DNA from: Solanum dulcamara
Taxonomy: Eukaryota; Streptophyta; Magnoliopsida; Solanales; Solanaceae
Assembly: GCF_947179165.1 (NCBI RefSeq)
Contig: NC_077242.1
Span: 56,414,097-56,478,096 of the forward strand
DNA: 64,000 nucleotides
Direction of reading: 5' to 3'
The translations under genes were made by a program, and so were the position numbers. This document shows, in pieces, positions 1 to 11,016 of this stretch (within the stretch, counting starts at the first letter, position 1; every line of letters begins with the position of its first letter). The notes below the pieces were generated by a model that searched no databases, had not been told where the DNA came from, and saw nothing but the letters and a program-made list of their open reading frames with translations.

Positions 1-224
1 ATGAAGTAGAATTACAAAAAGAAGAAGAAGAAGAAAAAAAGCACAAGAAATATAAAAAAGCTCGATGGAGCAGGGTAAAAGTAGGAAGAACCTAAATGGG
101 GCATGAAAAAGCAAGTTAAATTTAGCGGGTTAAGATTAATATTTTCCTCCTATCTTGCTCATTTTTTATGTTGTGATTTACTTCTTTATACTTCAAACCT
201 CCTACATAAAATTCCTAGCTCCAC
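1..224. other. AT-rich edge sequence, unrecognised
   Basis: Purine-rich sequence with GAA runs near the start, then AT-rich DNA. The 5' LTR of element A (22215-22578) should have a counterpart here, but I see no convincing match before about position 225. Either the 3' LTR is truncated or another element that begins outside the window interrupts it. Confidence 0.4.
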
Positions 225-2839
225 CACTACTCGGAACCTACACAAGTGTAGAAGAAAGGAGTGAGTACCAAACAACAAGGTACTCAGCAAGCCTACTAAT
301 AAAACAAGGTGAATCTAAAAGAATATAGAAACTCCTTTTACCCCAACTGAACCTCCATAGCTACAACCCGCACATAAATCAATCCAACCTTTAGTTCATA
401 GTGCACATTTCAAATAAAGTTCCACAAATCATAGTTCAATCATTACAAGTCACTAATTACAAGTATCACACAGATCATTCATAAGAATCAAGTCCAAGAC
501 ACATACAAATATGCAAGAATGCTCAAGCGCAATCAATAATTGGGCATCAATCACATTCGCCAGCAATGACCTCGACCTCAATCATACTCTCACAAAAAAT
601 GACTTCAGCATCACACACTCGTCGGCAATGACCTTAGCATCACACTATCACCGGTAATAACCTCGACACCACACATCACCTAAAATGACCTTGGCATCAC
701 ACATTCACCGATAATGACCTCAACATCACACATTCGCTGGATATGACCTCGACATCACATACTCACCAGTAATGACTTAGGCATCACACACTCACTAGAA
801 CCCTGGGGATCATACACTCATCGGAAATGACCTTAGTATCAAACTCTCACCAGCAATAACCTCGACATTACACATCATCGAAAATAACCTTGACATCACA
901 CATTCATCGAGAATAACCTCAGCATCACACACTCGCTGGATATGACCTTAGTATCACATACTCGCCAGTAATGACTGAGGCATCACACACTCACTAGAAC
1001 CCTGGGCATCACACACTCATCGAAAATGACCACGATATCACACTCTCACCAGCAATAACCTCGGCATTACACTTTCACCTGCAATTACCTCAACATCACA
1101 TCATGTCCGCCTCATTATAGTGTTTAAAAACAATAATATAAATTGGCGTGTTCACACAATAATAAGAGAATGACAATATCAAAAACTTCACAATCACAGT
1201 GAAGCTATCAAAGGATTTCATCAACTACATATCGATAGCAAGAACAAGGCATATCTCACTTTTCAATCACAATATTAGCAATACATTGTTGTTTTTTTAA
1301 CTCCGTTCATTAATTAAGGTTAATTCATGTGAGAAAATAACCCATCACCTCATTTTCATTACTTTCCAATAGGTATAAGAAAGAGAATTTGAGAATTATA
1401 CAAGATTTATGGAGTTTTAGAAGTTCTCTAGCCTAAATCAAAATATGATAAATCCAAAACTTGAGCCTTTCCTTCCGAATAATAGCAAAATCATCCAATC
1501 TAATCAAATAATGATTTACAATAAGATTTCAGAACTAAGAACACCAACTTCACAAAATTCAGGCAAAAGGGTCAAAGCGGCTCAAAAACCCATTTTCGAA
1601 AATGAGGTTCAAATCTAAAATTTTTTACATGAAAATGTTCCTCTAAGTATTTGGAATTCATTAGTGAAAACCATTTGAAAAGTGGATTTGTATTTCACTC
1701 ATAATCACCAGTTTAGTAAAAACTCAAGTTCTTGAGAAACCCCCATTTTTTTGAAATCAAAATCACTGATTTATGTTCAAAATCAAGATATAATTAATGG
1801 GTAATGAAGATTATAGATCAAAATCACTTATCCAATCGAAGTTTCCTGAAAACCCCTTTGAAAATCATCTATCCCGAGCTCCCACAACTATAAAATGGCA
1901 AAAAATAGGCATTTCCTAATTTTTGGGATATTTTTATTAACTGATAAAGAAATACACTCCGCGAGTGCGGAAACAGTACCCCGAATGCGGAGTTCAAACA
2001 AGTCATACCTTCGCGAATGCAGAAACCAAGCCGTGAAGGAAAAGGTTACCCCCTCCCCTTTCCTTCCACGAATGTGGCCAAGGCCCGCAAAAGCGAAGGC
2101 TCCTTATCATGACCCTCCATAAATACGGCCATCGCCTCGCGATCGTGAAGAAGGGGGGCTCAGACATTCGATCACAGCAAAGGCACTTAAACACAAAGTT
2201 CACCGAATGGACCCTCGAGATTTGTTCGGAAACCCGTACACACAAATCAAATATTCTATTCCACTAAATTTGATGTTTCGGACCCAATGAAATCGTTGAA
2301 ATTTGAATTAGAGGTCTCTATGACTTGAAATCCGTATAGTCGCAACTAAACTAACTTAAGGCTCAAAAATATCAAATCAAGATCGGGACCTCTAAAAAAT
2401 CAACCAAGACCTCACCTATGCCTAAAGTCATCTCTCAGATCTAATGGATTTGTCTGAAATCCATTTTGAGAGCCTGAACTTCGAATATTGACCAAAGTCA
2501 ACTCGAAGGATAAAATCTCAATAATTTTCAAACTTAGGACATCAATTCCATGATACAACCCAAATTTGAAACGACAACTCTCCTAAACCAATTTCCACAT
2601 TCTAGAGTTGATGGAATTGGTGAAATTCCATTCTAAGACTAGAAACTCCAAAAGATACCAAAACCACTTTCGACAATTTAAACCTTTTAAAACTCAAAAC
2701 TTTTCAAGAATCACAACGTTTCAAAGGTATTTCAAAACCAACTTGATAAACGGATTAAATATGACTTGGGGTAATAATTGGGAGGATTAAAATAGTAATT
2801 TTATGCAAAAATCCAAAAATGACTGACCGAATAATTGCA
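225..2839 (-). mobile_element. 3' LTR of Tekay-type gypsy element A
   Basis: The sequence aligns by eye along its length with 22578-22840 plus 25615-27651, the other LTR of the same element. On the minus strand it starts near 2839 with a decayed form of the TGTAATGATCCGGTC-type start and runs leftwards. It follows the chromodomain remnant and a TTTTTAGTGGTGAAAA tract that resembles the usual pre-LTR sequence. The last ~360 bases of the LTR are missing at the left. It carries a 30-bp minisatellite at about 550-1105. The two LTRs differ substantially, so the insertion is old. Confidence 0.75.
550..1105. repeat. 30-bp minisatellite inside the 3' LTR of A
   Basis: About 18 degenerate units of roughly 30 bp, each of the form AATGACCTCGACATCACACA followed by CTCGCCAG or a variant. 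The same array in the other LTR of this element (25659-26020) has about 12 units. Units vary in sequence and there are no conserved spacers, so it is not a CRISPR array. Confidence 0.85.
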
Positions 2840-3253
2840 TTTTCACCACTAAAAATTATGTTCGTCTTCAAACATAAAGTAAAGGAAAGTACCTAAAGAC
2901 TTGAAAAGATGGGGATATCTGGTATGCATGTCAGCCTTTATCTCCTAAGTCGCCTCTCTAAATGAATGGTGTTTCTATAGTACCTTCACTGAAGCAATCT
3001 CCTTGGTCCTAAGCTTACGGACCTGCCTATCTAGAATGGTTATAGGCTCCTCCCTAAATGTTAAATATGGACCCAACCCCACTGAATATAGCGAAATCAT
3101 ATGGGACTCATTCGAAACATACTTCCAAAGCTAGGTGGCAAGGCCAACCTATAGGTCACCTGTCCAACTCGCCCCAAAATATCAAATGGTCCAATGAATC
3201 GAGGGCTAAGCTTGCTCTTTTTCTTGAACCTCATCACACCCTTCATGAGCGAC
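2840..3253 (-). pseudogene. Integrase C-terminus and chromodomain remnant of A
   Basis: Read on the minus strand from 3253, one frame gives SLMKGVMRFKKKSKLSPRF, IGPFD and GQVTYRLALPP, the conserved tail of Tekay/Del integrases. It continues as ILDRQVRKLR(T/S)KEIASVKV and a degraded chromodomain ending near YPHLF. Chromodomains target these elements to heterochromatin; that is family knowledge. Several stops and frameshifts show the reading frame is dead. The 5' continuation of the integrase is at 8480-9430, on the other side of the inserted element 3254-8474. Position 3249-3253 (GCGAC) is one copy of that insertion's target site. Confidence 0.8.
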
Positions 3254-4456
3254 TGATGTGAGGCCAAAAATACATATTTTTAGTCATTATTTGCCTCATA
3301 TTTAGTATTTTTATTTGTCCTTTTTGAGCATAAATTTTATGGATTGTGCTAAATCGTGCATTTCTTTGCAGGATTAATCTGACGCAAAAATGAAGAAATT
3401 TGGAGCTAAAAGAATTAAAGATTGAAGATTAAAGAAGGAAATCAAGTAGGTAGTTTAATAGATTAAATTAAATATTATATTAATTTTTATATACATGAAA
3501 CTTTCAAATTGCAAAAGCCTGCAACGTGTCAAATTAGAAGACACGCCCAGTTCACGCACAACAACTATGCACAATCCAATTTCTTTTGGGTTTTGGATTT
3601 TCCAATTAGTTTTGGACTCAGTTATTTTATTTTGGAGTTTTCCTACACCTATAAATAATTCATAAAATTAGTTTTTAGGAGAATTAACTTTTAACTTTTG
3701 ACCTAGGGTTCGTTTCTTCATCTTCTTTTCTTAAGACATTAGTAGCTAACGACCCATTGTTCTGGGGTTGCGGCTACAAATGATTATTGAACATTAATTT
3801 TATGGATGAAGTTGGTTATTGTTTTTATTACTCTTATATTCTTGTTTCTACTTTTTTAATGTCTGATCACCATTAGAATAAATTTGTTGTCTACCTGGAA
3901 CTCGAGAGACGGAAGGGAGATAGAACACTAAAATATAGGAAACATGCTTGTTCTAGAATTGCCTAGGATAATTCGTGTATAGGATGTCCGTGACACATAC
4001 CTATACATCATATTTGGTTACTAGACAGGATGATAGGATTAATGCATCTTTGTTGGTTGATACTTATCTCTGCTCAACGATGTAGTTAGGTTGTCAACAA
4101 AGACAGATAATTAGAGGCCGAGAGACCATGATTATCAAATCAACCTTGTAAATCAGTAATTTGATAACCTTTTAAAATCCGTGAAAGAGATGCAAAACAT
4201 GAATTTTTAGTACCCTACAGTTCTGGAATTGTCCCAATAATATTGTAAGTTTACTTTATTATTTAGTCCTTGCAATTTATAGTATAACGAGATTAATAGT
4301 ATTATTTTTATTTTTATTAAATAAATAATTAGATTTAATATAATTTAGCAAAATAGTTAATTAAAAAGTCCTTGTGGGTTCAACATCCGGATTCTAAAAA
4401 GATCCACTATATTACTTGTGAGACCGCCTACACTTGCAGGTGCTTTGATAGCAACA
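3254..4456 (+). repeat. 5' LTR of the Athila/Tat-type element
   Basis: A 1203-bp direct repeat of 7258-8474. It begins TGATGTGAGGCC, ends GATAGCAACA and lies 6 bp upstream of the primer-binding site. The tract CACCTATAAATAATTC near 3647 is a plausible TATA box for the element's own transcript. Confidence 0.88.
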
Positions 4457-4462
4457 AGTTTT

Positions 4463-4480
4463 TGGCGCTGTTGCCAGGGA
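4463..4480 (+). promoter_or_regulatory. Primer-binding site, tRNA-Asp type
   Basis: The 18-base TGGCGCTGTTGCCAGGGA just inside the 5' LTR matches the known TGGCGCCGTTGCCGGGGA site, which pairs with the 3' end of tRNA-Asp in plant Athila/Tat elements, with two differences. It fixes the orientation and lineage of the element. Confidence 0.85.
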
Positions 4481-4548
4481 CTTAGAAATTAATTATTTTT
4501 CTAGTTTATATTTTTTTTTATTTCAGTTTTTCAAAGTTTTTTTATGAA

Positions 4549-4938
4549 TTGTTTTTATTATTTTATTTTATTTCACTAATTAATACTCTTCTTGAGATGA
4601 AATCTTCGCAAGAAAAAGTGTGGAGTGATAAATATTCCTGTTTGATGGACCCTTGTCCTTATTGTAAAGGACCCAGCTTTTGGCAACAATGTCAATATAT
4701 TTTCGAGGGCGAGTTGTGCGTACCATCTCTATCTTGCAAATTTTGTGGTGGTTTGTGGTTCGATTGTCCCAAGTGTTGGTACCCTTCCCTGAAATCCTCT
4801 TATCATTATTCTAATAATCCTTGTTCCTTTGATAGTATAGAATCTTGGAGGAAATTATTAGAGGAGTATGGAGAGCTCTCAAGGAGAATCGAATATGGTA
4901 TGACACACTTTACAGAGAAACGAGCAGAGCTCTTGTAA
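4549..4938 (+). CDS. Small cysteine-rich ORF inside the non-autonomous element
   Basis: An ORF of 129 codons that begins 68 bases after the primer-binding site. The first ~15 residues are hydrophobic (MFLLFYFISLINTLLEM); a second Met at residue 17 may be the true start. Residues 36-80 carry CPYC, CKFC and CPKC pairs plus further cysteines, a zinc-ribbon-like pattern, followed by a charged, helix-prone tail (SWRKLLEEYGELSRR). I do not recognise the family and see no gag homology. Codons downstream (4939-5280) still contain Leu/Glu-rich stretches broken by stops, so the ORF may once have been longer. It could be a decayed gag-like protein or chance. Function unknown. Confidence 0.35.
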   Translation: MFLLFYFISLINTLLEMKSSQEKVWSDKYSCLMDPCPYCKGPSFWQQCQYIFEGELCVPSLSCKFCGGLWFDCPKCWYPSLKSSYHYSNNPCSFDSIESWRKLLEEYGELSRRIEYGMTHFTEKRAELL

Positions 4939-7245
4939 GATATTGATATATTTTTGTTACATATTCACAACTTAAGCAATAAATTGAATGCAAAGGTTGC
5001 TGCGTTTAACACGCAACAATATAGTTATGAGTTGTATGATACTGGAAAAACACTTATAAGTCAAATTGAGGAGCTAAAGCAGGAGGAGATGCTATGAAAT
5101 CATACTTTTCTTGAAAATTCCATTTCTGAGGAGTATAGAAGTGAGGATGTTGAATTTGGTGTAAGTTTGAAAGAGGGACGTATTGGACCCCATTCAAATC
5201 ACTTTTCTACATTATGTTTAGATGATGGCATATCTTTCGAGTCATCTGAACTAATGGAGGCGTATGAGGATAAGGAATAAGAATCCTACATTCTTAACTT
5301 TGCACCCAAAAAGAGACAAAATAGCATGCCTCACTTTAGAGACAAGAAGTCCTACATGCACAATCAATTACTTGGTTCCACCATCTTTGTACCACCACCC
5401 AATGAAAGAAGCAAAAAGATAGAATCAAAATTTGGGGTATAATTCATATCTTCGAAGTGAAGAGAAAAATAGGTGGTGACTTGCGTTGTACTGCGATGTT
5501 AAATTAGGCGCTTATTAGGAGGAAACCCAATTGTAGTATAGCTCCTTATTTTTATTTTTATATATTTTTAGTGTAACTTTTTTGTGTTTTTATTTTTGCA
5601 GATTAGGGAAATTCTGAGTACCTAATATTTAAAGCAAAGGAGCATGTTTGAGATAAAGTGTTGGTTGCATACGATCCTTGATTAAAATTGAGAGAATATG
5701 CTTTCAGCTGGGCCAAGAGACCTTAGGGATTTTTCCTTACCCATCTTTTAAATTTTAATTGATGTTTTGGGTATATAGCATCTTTTTAAGTGTAGGGTGG
5801 GGGAATAAATTCCTAGTTGTTTGTGTTTTTATTGAGTCTTTTATTTTTTTTAGGATGGATTCCTCGGCTTTTATTTTTGATTCTTTTCCTGAGGATATCC
5901 CTTTTGAACCGGGTAGATTTTTTTTAGGAGTAAATTTTATTTTTATTTTTATTTTTTGGAGAGAAAAGAAAAAACCCTTTTGACTTGGTACTTGCTATTT
6001 AAGCCTAATCTTGAGTAGTATTTTTCTGTGAATGTTTGATTGCTCATTAAATAGTAGACTTTTTGACACCTAGGCTCATTGTTGTGACTCTGTATATAAC
6101 TTATTTTATTTTGTAGTTTGTTATGACCCTGTTTATCTTAGAAACAGAATTGATGCATCTTGATTGAGACTTGTGCCATGTGTGGTGAGAATTTGCATAT
6201 ATTTCATATTTTGCATTTATTCTAAAACTTGCTCTGCATGTTATTGAAATGAAATAAAAAGTATTGCTCTGTTTAGAAGATAATAATAGGCGTTCTTTGA
6301 TTTATCTTGTAAATTTTAGTCTTTTCAGATATTATATCACTAGTCAACCCTTTTGAGCCTGTAGCCTTTTGTTGGTAGCCATATATTTTCCTTGACTCTT
6401 TTGTTGAATCCCTAGTTTTTGCACCTTTCTTCCTTGAGAACTTAGCATAGACTTATTATAATTGTTAAATCTGAAGAAAATGGATGGTTGAGTGTAAAAA
6501 GGTAATCAATGACAACTACAAAGTGATGAAAAAGCCCTCTTTGAAAGAATGTGATATCAAAAAAAAAGAGGAGAAAAAATATTTTCTTGAGAAAAAAAAA
6601 CAACAATAAAAAAAGTAAAACATTCTTAATGAGATGAAATTACTAGTGAAATTATCATTGCAGAGAGGGCTGAAAAAAAGAGAAGAAAATAATGGGTGAT
6701 AAAGTCATAAAGTGCAAAAGTGTTTAGGGAAGTGTAAGTCACTATTATATAGTTTTCCTACCCGTCCCTTAGCCTACATTACAACCCGTTAAAAGTCCTA
6801 TTAGATTCTATTCGAGTATTCTTAATTAGTGGAGAAGTACATAATATGCAAGCATATTGTTCTTTGTGCATACATGTGAATTCTTTTGTGAGTGTGATAG
6901 TTGCTCTTTGAAGATAAGTCTTTAATTTGTATTCAATTCTTAAATTGAGTGTGTGGATTATTTCTTCTTGTGAGGACACTAGTTTCATAATAGATAGATG
7001 ATTTTATTAGCTTTCTTTGATGGAGAAGGTGAGTATGCTTAAATTTATAAGTTAGAGTCCTTTCTTGATGTTAGGAGGTTAGAAGTTTGTTGTTTTATTT
7101 TATATCTTGCATAATGATCGAGAATAGTACGTGATGTTTTGGAATTTGTGTATGGCCTAACAATTTGTATTAACCAAAGTGGTGGCATTCCTAGTTTGAG
7201 TTTTTGATGAGTTTTAATGTTTGCTCGAGGTTGAGCAAATATTTA
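4939..7245 (+). other. Non-coding interior of the Athila/Tat-type element
   Basis: AT-rich sequence with T-runs, a poly-A patch near 6540-6620 and scattered short ORFs of no recognisable identity. The stretch 4940-5460 looks like a broken continuation of the upstream ORF in several frames. No RT or integrase motif was found in any frame. Confidence 0.6.
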
Positions 7246-7257
7246 AGTGTGGGGTGG
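7246..7257 (+). promoter_or_regulatory. Polypurine tract
   Basis: AGTGTGGGGTGG directly before the 3' LTR start at 7258. This form (TTTAAGTGTGGGG) is typical of Athila/Tat elements and would prime plus-strand DNA synthesis. Confidence 0.8.
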
Positions 7258-8474
7258 TGATGTGAGGCCAAAATTACATATTTTTAGTCATTATTTGCTT
7301 CAAATTTAGTATTTTTATTTGTCCTTTATGAGTATAAATTTTATGGATTGTGCTAAATTGTTCATTTTTTTGTAGGATTAATCTGACATGAAAATGAAGA
7401 AATTTGGAGCCAAAACGAATTAAAGATTGAAAATTAAAGAAGAAAATCAAGTAAGCAACTTAATGAATTAAATTGAATATTATATATATATATATATATA
7501 TATGAAACTTTCAAATTGCAAAAGCCTGCAACGTGTCAAATTGGAAGACACGCCCAGTTCACGCACAACAACTGTGAACACGTGCACAATCCAATTTCTT
7601 TTGGGTTTTGGATTTCCCAATTAGTTTGGGACTGTTATTTTATTTTGGAATTTTTTTCTACACCTATAAATATTTCATAAAATTAATTTTTAGGATAATT
7701 AACTTTTAACTTTTGACCTAAGGTTCTTCTCTTCTTCTTCTTCTTCTTTTCTTAAGACATAGAGCTAAAGACCCTTGTTCTGGGGTTGTGGCTACGAATG
7801 ATTGCTGAACATTAATTTTATGGATGAAGTTGGTTATTATTTTTATTACTCTTATATTCTTGCTTCTACTATTTTAGTGTCCGATCACCATTAGAATAAA
7901 TTTGTTGTCTACCTAAAACTCGAGAGATGGAAAGGAGGTAGCACACTAGAATATAGGGAACATGTTTGTTCTAGAATTGCCTAGGATAATTTGTGTATAG
8001 GATGCCCGTGACACATACCTATACACCATATTGGGTTACTAGACAGGATGATAGGATTAATGCATCTTTGTTGGTTGATACTTATTCCCGCTCAACGATG
8101 TAGTTAGGCTATCAACAAATGTAGGCAATTAGAGGTAGAGAGACCATGATTATAAAATCAACTTTTTAGATCAGTAATTTGATAACCTTCTGAAATCCGT
8201 GAAAGAGATGCGAAACATGAATTTTTAGTACACTGCAGCCCTGGAATTGTCCCAAATAATATTGTAAGTTTACTTTATTATTTAGTTCTTGCAATTTATA
8301 GTATAACAAGATAATAGTATTATTTTTATTTTTATTAAATAAATAATTAGATTTAATATAATTTAGCAAAATAGTTAATTGACAAGTCTCTGTGGGTTTG
8401 ACATCCGCCTCCTAAAAAGAGCCACTATATTACTTGTGAGACCGCGTACACTTACGTGTGCTTTGGTAGAAACA
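7258..8474 (+). repeat. 3' LTR of the Athila/Tat-type element
   Basis: A 1217-bp direct repeat of 3254-4456. It carries a (TA)n run at about 7483-7502 that is lacking or altered in the 5' copy, and a CTT expansion near 7732-7748. It ends at 8474, followed by the ACGAC duplication. Confidence 0.88.
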
Positions 8475-9430
8475 ACGACACTCGTAGCAAAATATGACCC
8501 CTCCTCCATAAACTCCAGGGTTCGAACTCTCCGGTCGATATAACTCTTCTATCGACTCTGGGTCGTCAACAGTATACCATGAATCATACAAACTTTCTCT
8601 GTGACATCTCTAATCAAGTATATATGTCAAGGATCCATTTCAGCCGAATCAAACTACCTAATCGGTGGTCTACACCATCTGCCATACAACGTCTCAAATG
8701 GGGTCATCTTAATACTGGAATAGTAACTATTTTTGTAGGGAAACTCTACAAAGGGCAAATGTTGATCCCATCTACCACCAAAGTCAATCACACATGCTCG
8801 AATCATGTCCTTTAACACATGAATCATCTGCATGGACTAGCCATCAATTTGACGGTGGAAAATTGTACTCATATCCAATCTTGAACCCAAACCATGTTGT
8901 AAACCCCTCCAAAAGAGAGAAGTGAACAATGAACATCGATCAAGGACAATGGAAATAGGCACCCTGCGAATTCGGACGATCTAACTAATATAAAGCTGGG
9001 CTAACTTCTCTATCATATACCCAAACTGGGATGAAATATGTAAACTTGGTCAACCTATCAACAACCATACAAATAGAATCATAACCACCCATGGTGGAAG
9101 ATAGGCCCAGAACAAAAACCATAGTGATCCGCTCCCACTTTCAAGTAGGAATGGGCATTCTCTTAGATATACCTCTAGGCCAATGGTGTTACACTTGACT
9201 TGTTGACAGTTCAAACATCTAGACACAAAATATGCAATATCTTTCTTCATGCCACACCACTAATAATGCTGAATCAGATCATGATACATCTTTGTCACTG
9301 CTGAATGGATAGAATATCCAGAATAGTGGGCCTCCTCTAGAATCAGCCTGAATCGCCCACCTTGGGCACACAAATCCTGCCTCCGATCCTCAAGACACCA
9401 TCAGAATCAAGTACAACCTCTTTGGCCTCA
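8475..9430 (-). pseudogene. Integrase (zinc finger and core) of element A, broken
   Basis: The minus strand between 9430 and 9190 reads EVVLDSDGVLRIGGRICVPK, then EEAHYSGYSIHS and MKKDIAYFVSRCLNCQQVK. This is the H2C2 zinc-binding domain of gypsy integrases, with the cysteine pair intact. The core follows with many stops and frame changes; pieces such as MIRACVIDFGGRWDQHLPF and TPFETLYGRW are clear. The frame reaches 8480 as LEFMEEGSYFATS and resumes at 3253 across the inserted element. Integrase joins retroelement cDNA to host DNA; this copy cannot be functional. Confidence 0.82.
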
Positions 9431-11016
9431 TGATACATTCAAATTACACCTCCATAAAGAAGTATAAAGCGATTGTTGTCCAAATATAGAATCTAATGAA
9501 GGTTAGGGTTGATCCCACGAGGAATATGATTTCAATTTTAGATCAATCATTTATTATTTTCTTTAGAAATCAATTTATTTTCGTAAGACAAAGGGGGGAT
9601 TTCTATAAACTAATAAAACAATCAAATAACAAGCATTAACGAACAAAAATACAGTTTAATATGGTTTAAATCAATATGAAGTGAAACTAGGATTTTATGT
9701 GTTCCCCATGAATCCTTAACTAAGTAGACTTTTTTTATTAGTAATCATTTCCTAGTGTGTTACATGTAGAATCGGTAAGTTAATTTCACCTAACTCCTTG
9801 ATCCAACAAATAAGTGAATTTCACTATGCAAATTGATCCGTCTACAAGTGTATGCTTTACTAACCCTTACCAATGATCCCCGATTTAGTATACCTTGATC
9901 CGTTCAAGCTAATTAGATAGGGATGATTAGCCCCAAATCTCGTTGTTTAATCCCGTTTCCCATCCGTTACCTCCTTGATCTAGCAAGTAAGGATAAGGCA
10001 AATTTTAACGTTGGCCACCATTAAAAAGCAATCAAAACGAAGGGAAAAATAGTACATACATGCACACTATTCAAGAATTACTTTTTATTAAGTTCTACGT
10101 CGTTAATTCTTCATGGTTCCCACAACCCTAGTTGTGGAATTAGCTACTCATAACTACGTGTCACAATCAATGATGTTTATGTTAAAAGCAATCATGAACT
10201 TACAAAGTAACTTTGAGAATCCAAAATCTTCAATAAAATCTAAACGTAAAATATTGATAACAAAAACCCAAATTTAAGAATAACAGCTCAAAAGTAGTTT
10301 AAGCTATATTCTCAAATCCAAAAATGTGCATAAACTAAACTAAATCTAAGAAGTGTATTTATAAACAAAGAATCCTAAGTAAATATGAATTTGGAGAACA
10401 TAGGAAACTTTAAGTCGGTTTGGGTCTACGACTTATTTCTACGGATCGTAACAATTATGACAATTCATAGACCTAGCTCGTAATTTTTACATTACACTGA
10501 GGAACTCTTCATATTCACGACCGCTTTCTACGGTTTGTAATACGGAAGACAACTCGTCAACTAGGGTCATACACACTATCTTTGCCTCATCATCTGCATC
10601 TTCAAGCTATGAGTGTGTTCTACGACTCATAGTAATATAGACGAGCCATAGAACTTACTCATCTTCTTCACTTTTCCCTCAATTTCTCACTTCTTCTTGA
10701 CGACTCCACTTGACGACCCGTAAGGCTAAAAACAAATCGTTTACTTCACTCGTAATTCTTCAGTTCAACTTTTATTTTTCTCTTCTATTTTTGATGATGG
10801 TTACCTATGACCTGTATAGGTAAGGACGAGTCGTAGGGTGAGCTCATAAACACCAAAAAATCTATCCCTCAGTGTTGTGATTCCTTAACAAACACTCCGA
10901 CTTATTTTCCTACAAAATAAGCATAACTATCATCAAATATGCTAACAAATAGTTAAAAGACATGCACATTCTTAAGTCTTAAAGTATTAAAAGTACCGTA
11001 AATCCATGGTACATCA
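9431..11016 (-). mobile_element. Solo LTR B, Tat/Athila-like, inside A
   Basis: A 1586-bp block starting TGATACATTC and ending GGTACATCA. It is flanked by CCTCA (9426-9430) and CCTTA (11017-11021), which fit a 5-bp target duplication with one change. Deleting it restores the host frame KVLRGKAKEVVLDSDG on the minus strand. Its minus strand has TTTATAAATACACTTC as a possible TATA region. It also has the GTGGGATCAACCC motif near its end, as seen in Tat/Athila LTRs. No internal region or second LTR is present, consistent with LTR-LTR recombination. Confidence 0.72.

Larger units (their letters stand above)
3254..8474 (+). mobile_element. Complete non-autonomous Athila/Tat-type LTR element (LARD-like)
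   Basis: A 5.2-kb plus-strand element with two LTRs (3254-4456 and 7258-8474), both starting TGATGTGAGGCC and ending in ...ACA. It has a tRNA-Asp primer site at 4463-4480 and a polypurine tract at 7246-7257. It is flanked by near-identical 5-bp duplications, GCGAC (3249-3253) and ACGAC (8475-8479). Removing it plus one duplication rejoins the minus-strand integrase frame of element A. The 2.8-kb interior has no gag, protease, RT or integrase that I can recognise, so it would depend on enzymes from an autonomous relative. The LTRs differ at roughly 7-8% of sites in the first 200 bases by eye, which makes it younger than A. Confidence 0.88.

Noticed and set aside
550..1105. Possible CRISPR array
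   Set aside because: Units are degenerate tandem repeats without distinct spacers, lie inside a plant LTR, and have a matching array in the partner LTR.
9431..11016. Interpretation as a MULE insertion with a 9-10-bp CATGATACAT/CATGGTACAT duplication
   Set aside because: Those bases are better explained as LTR termini (TGATAC...GTACATCA) outside which a 5-bp CCTCA/CCTTA duplication lies; only this boundary restores the host protein frame.
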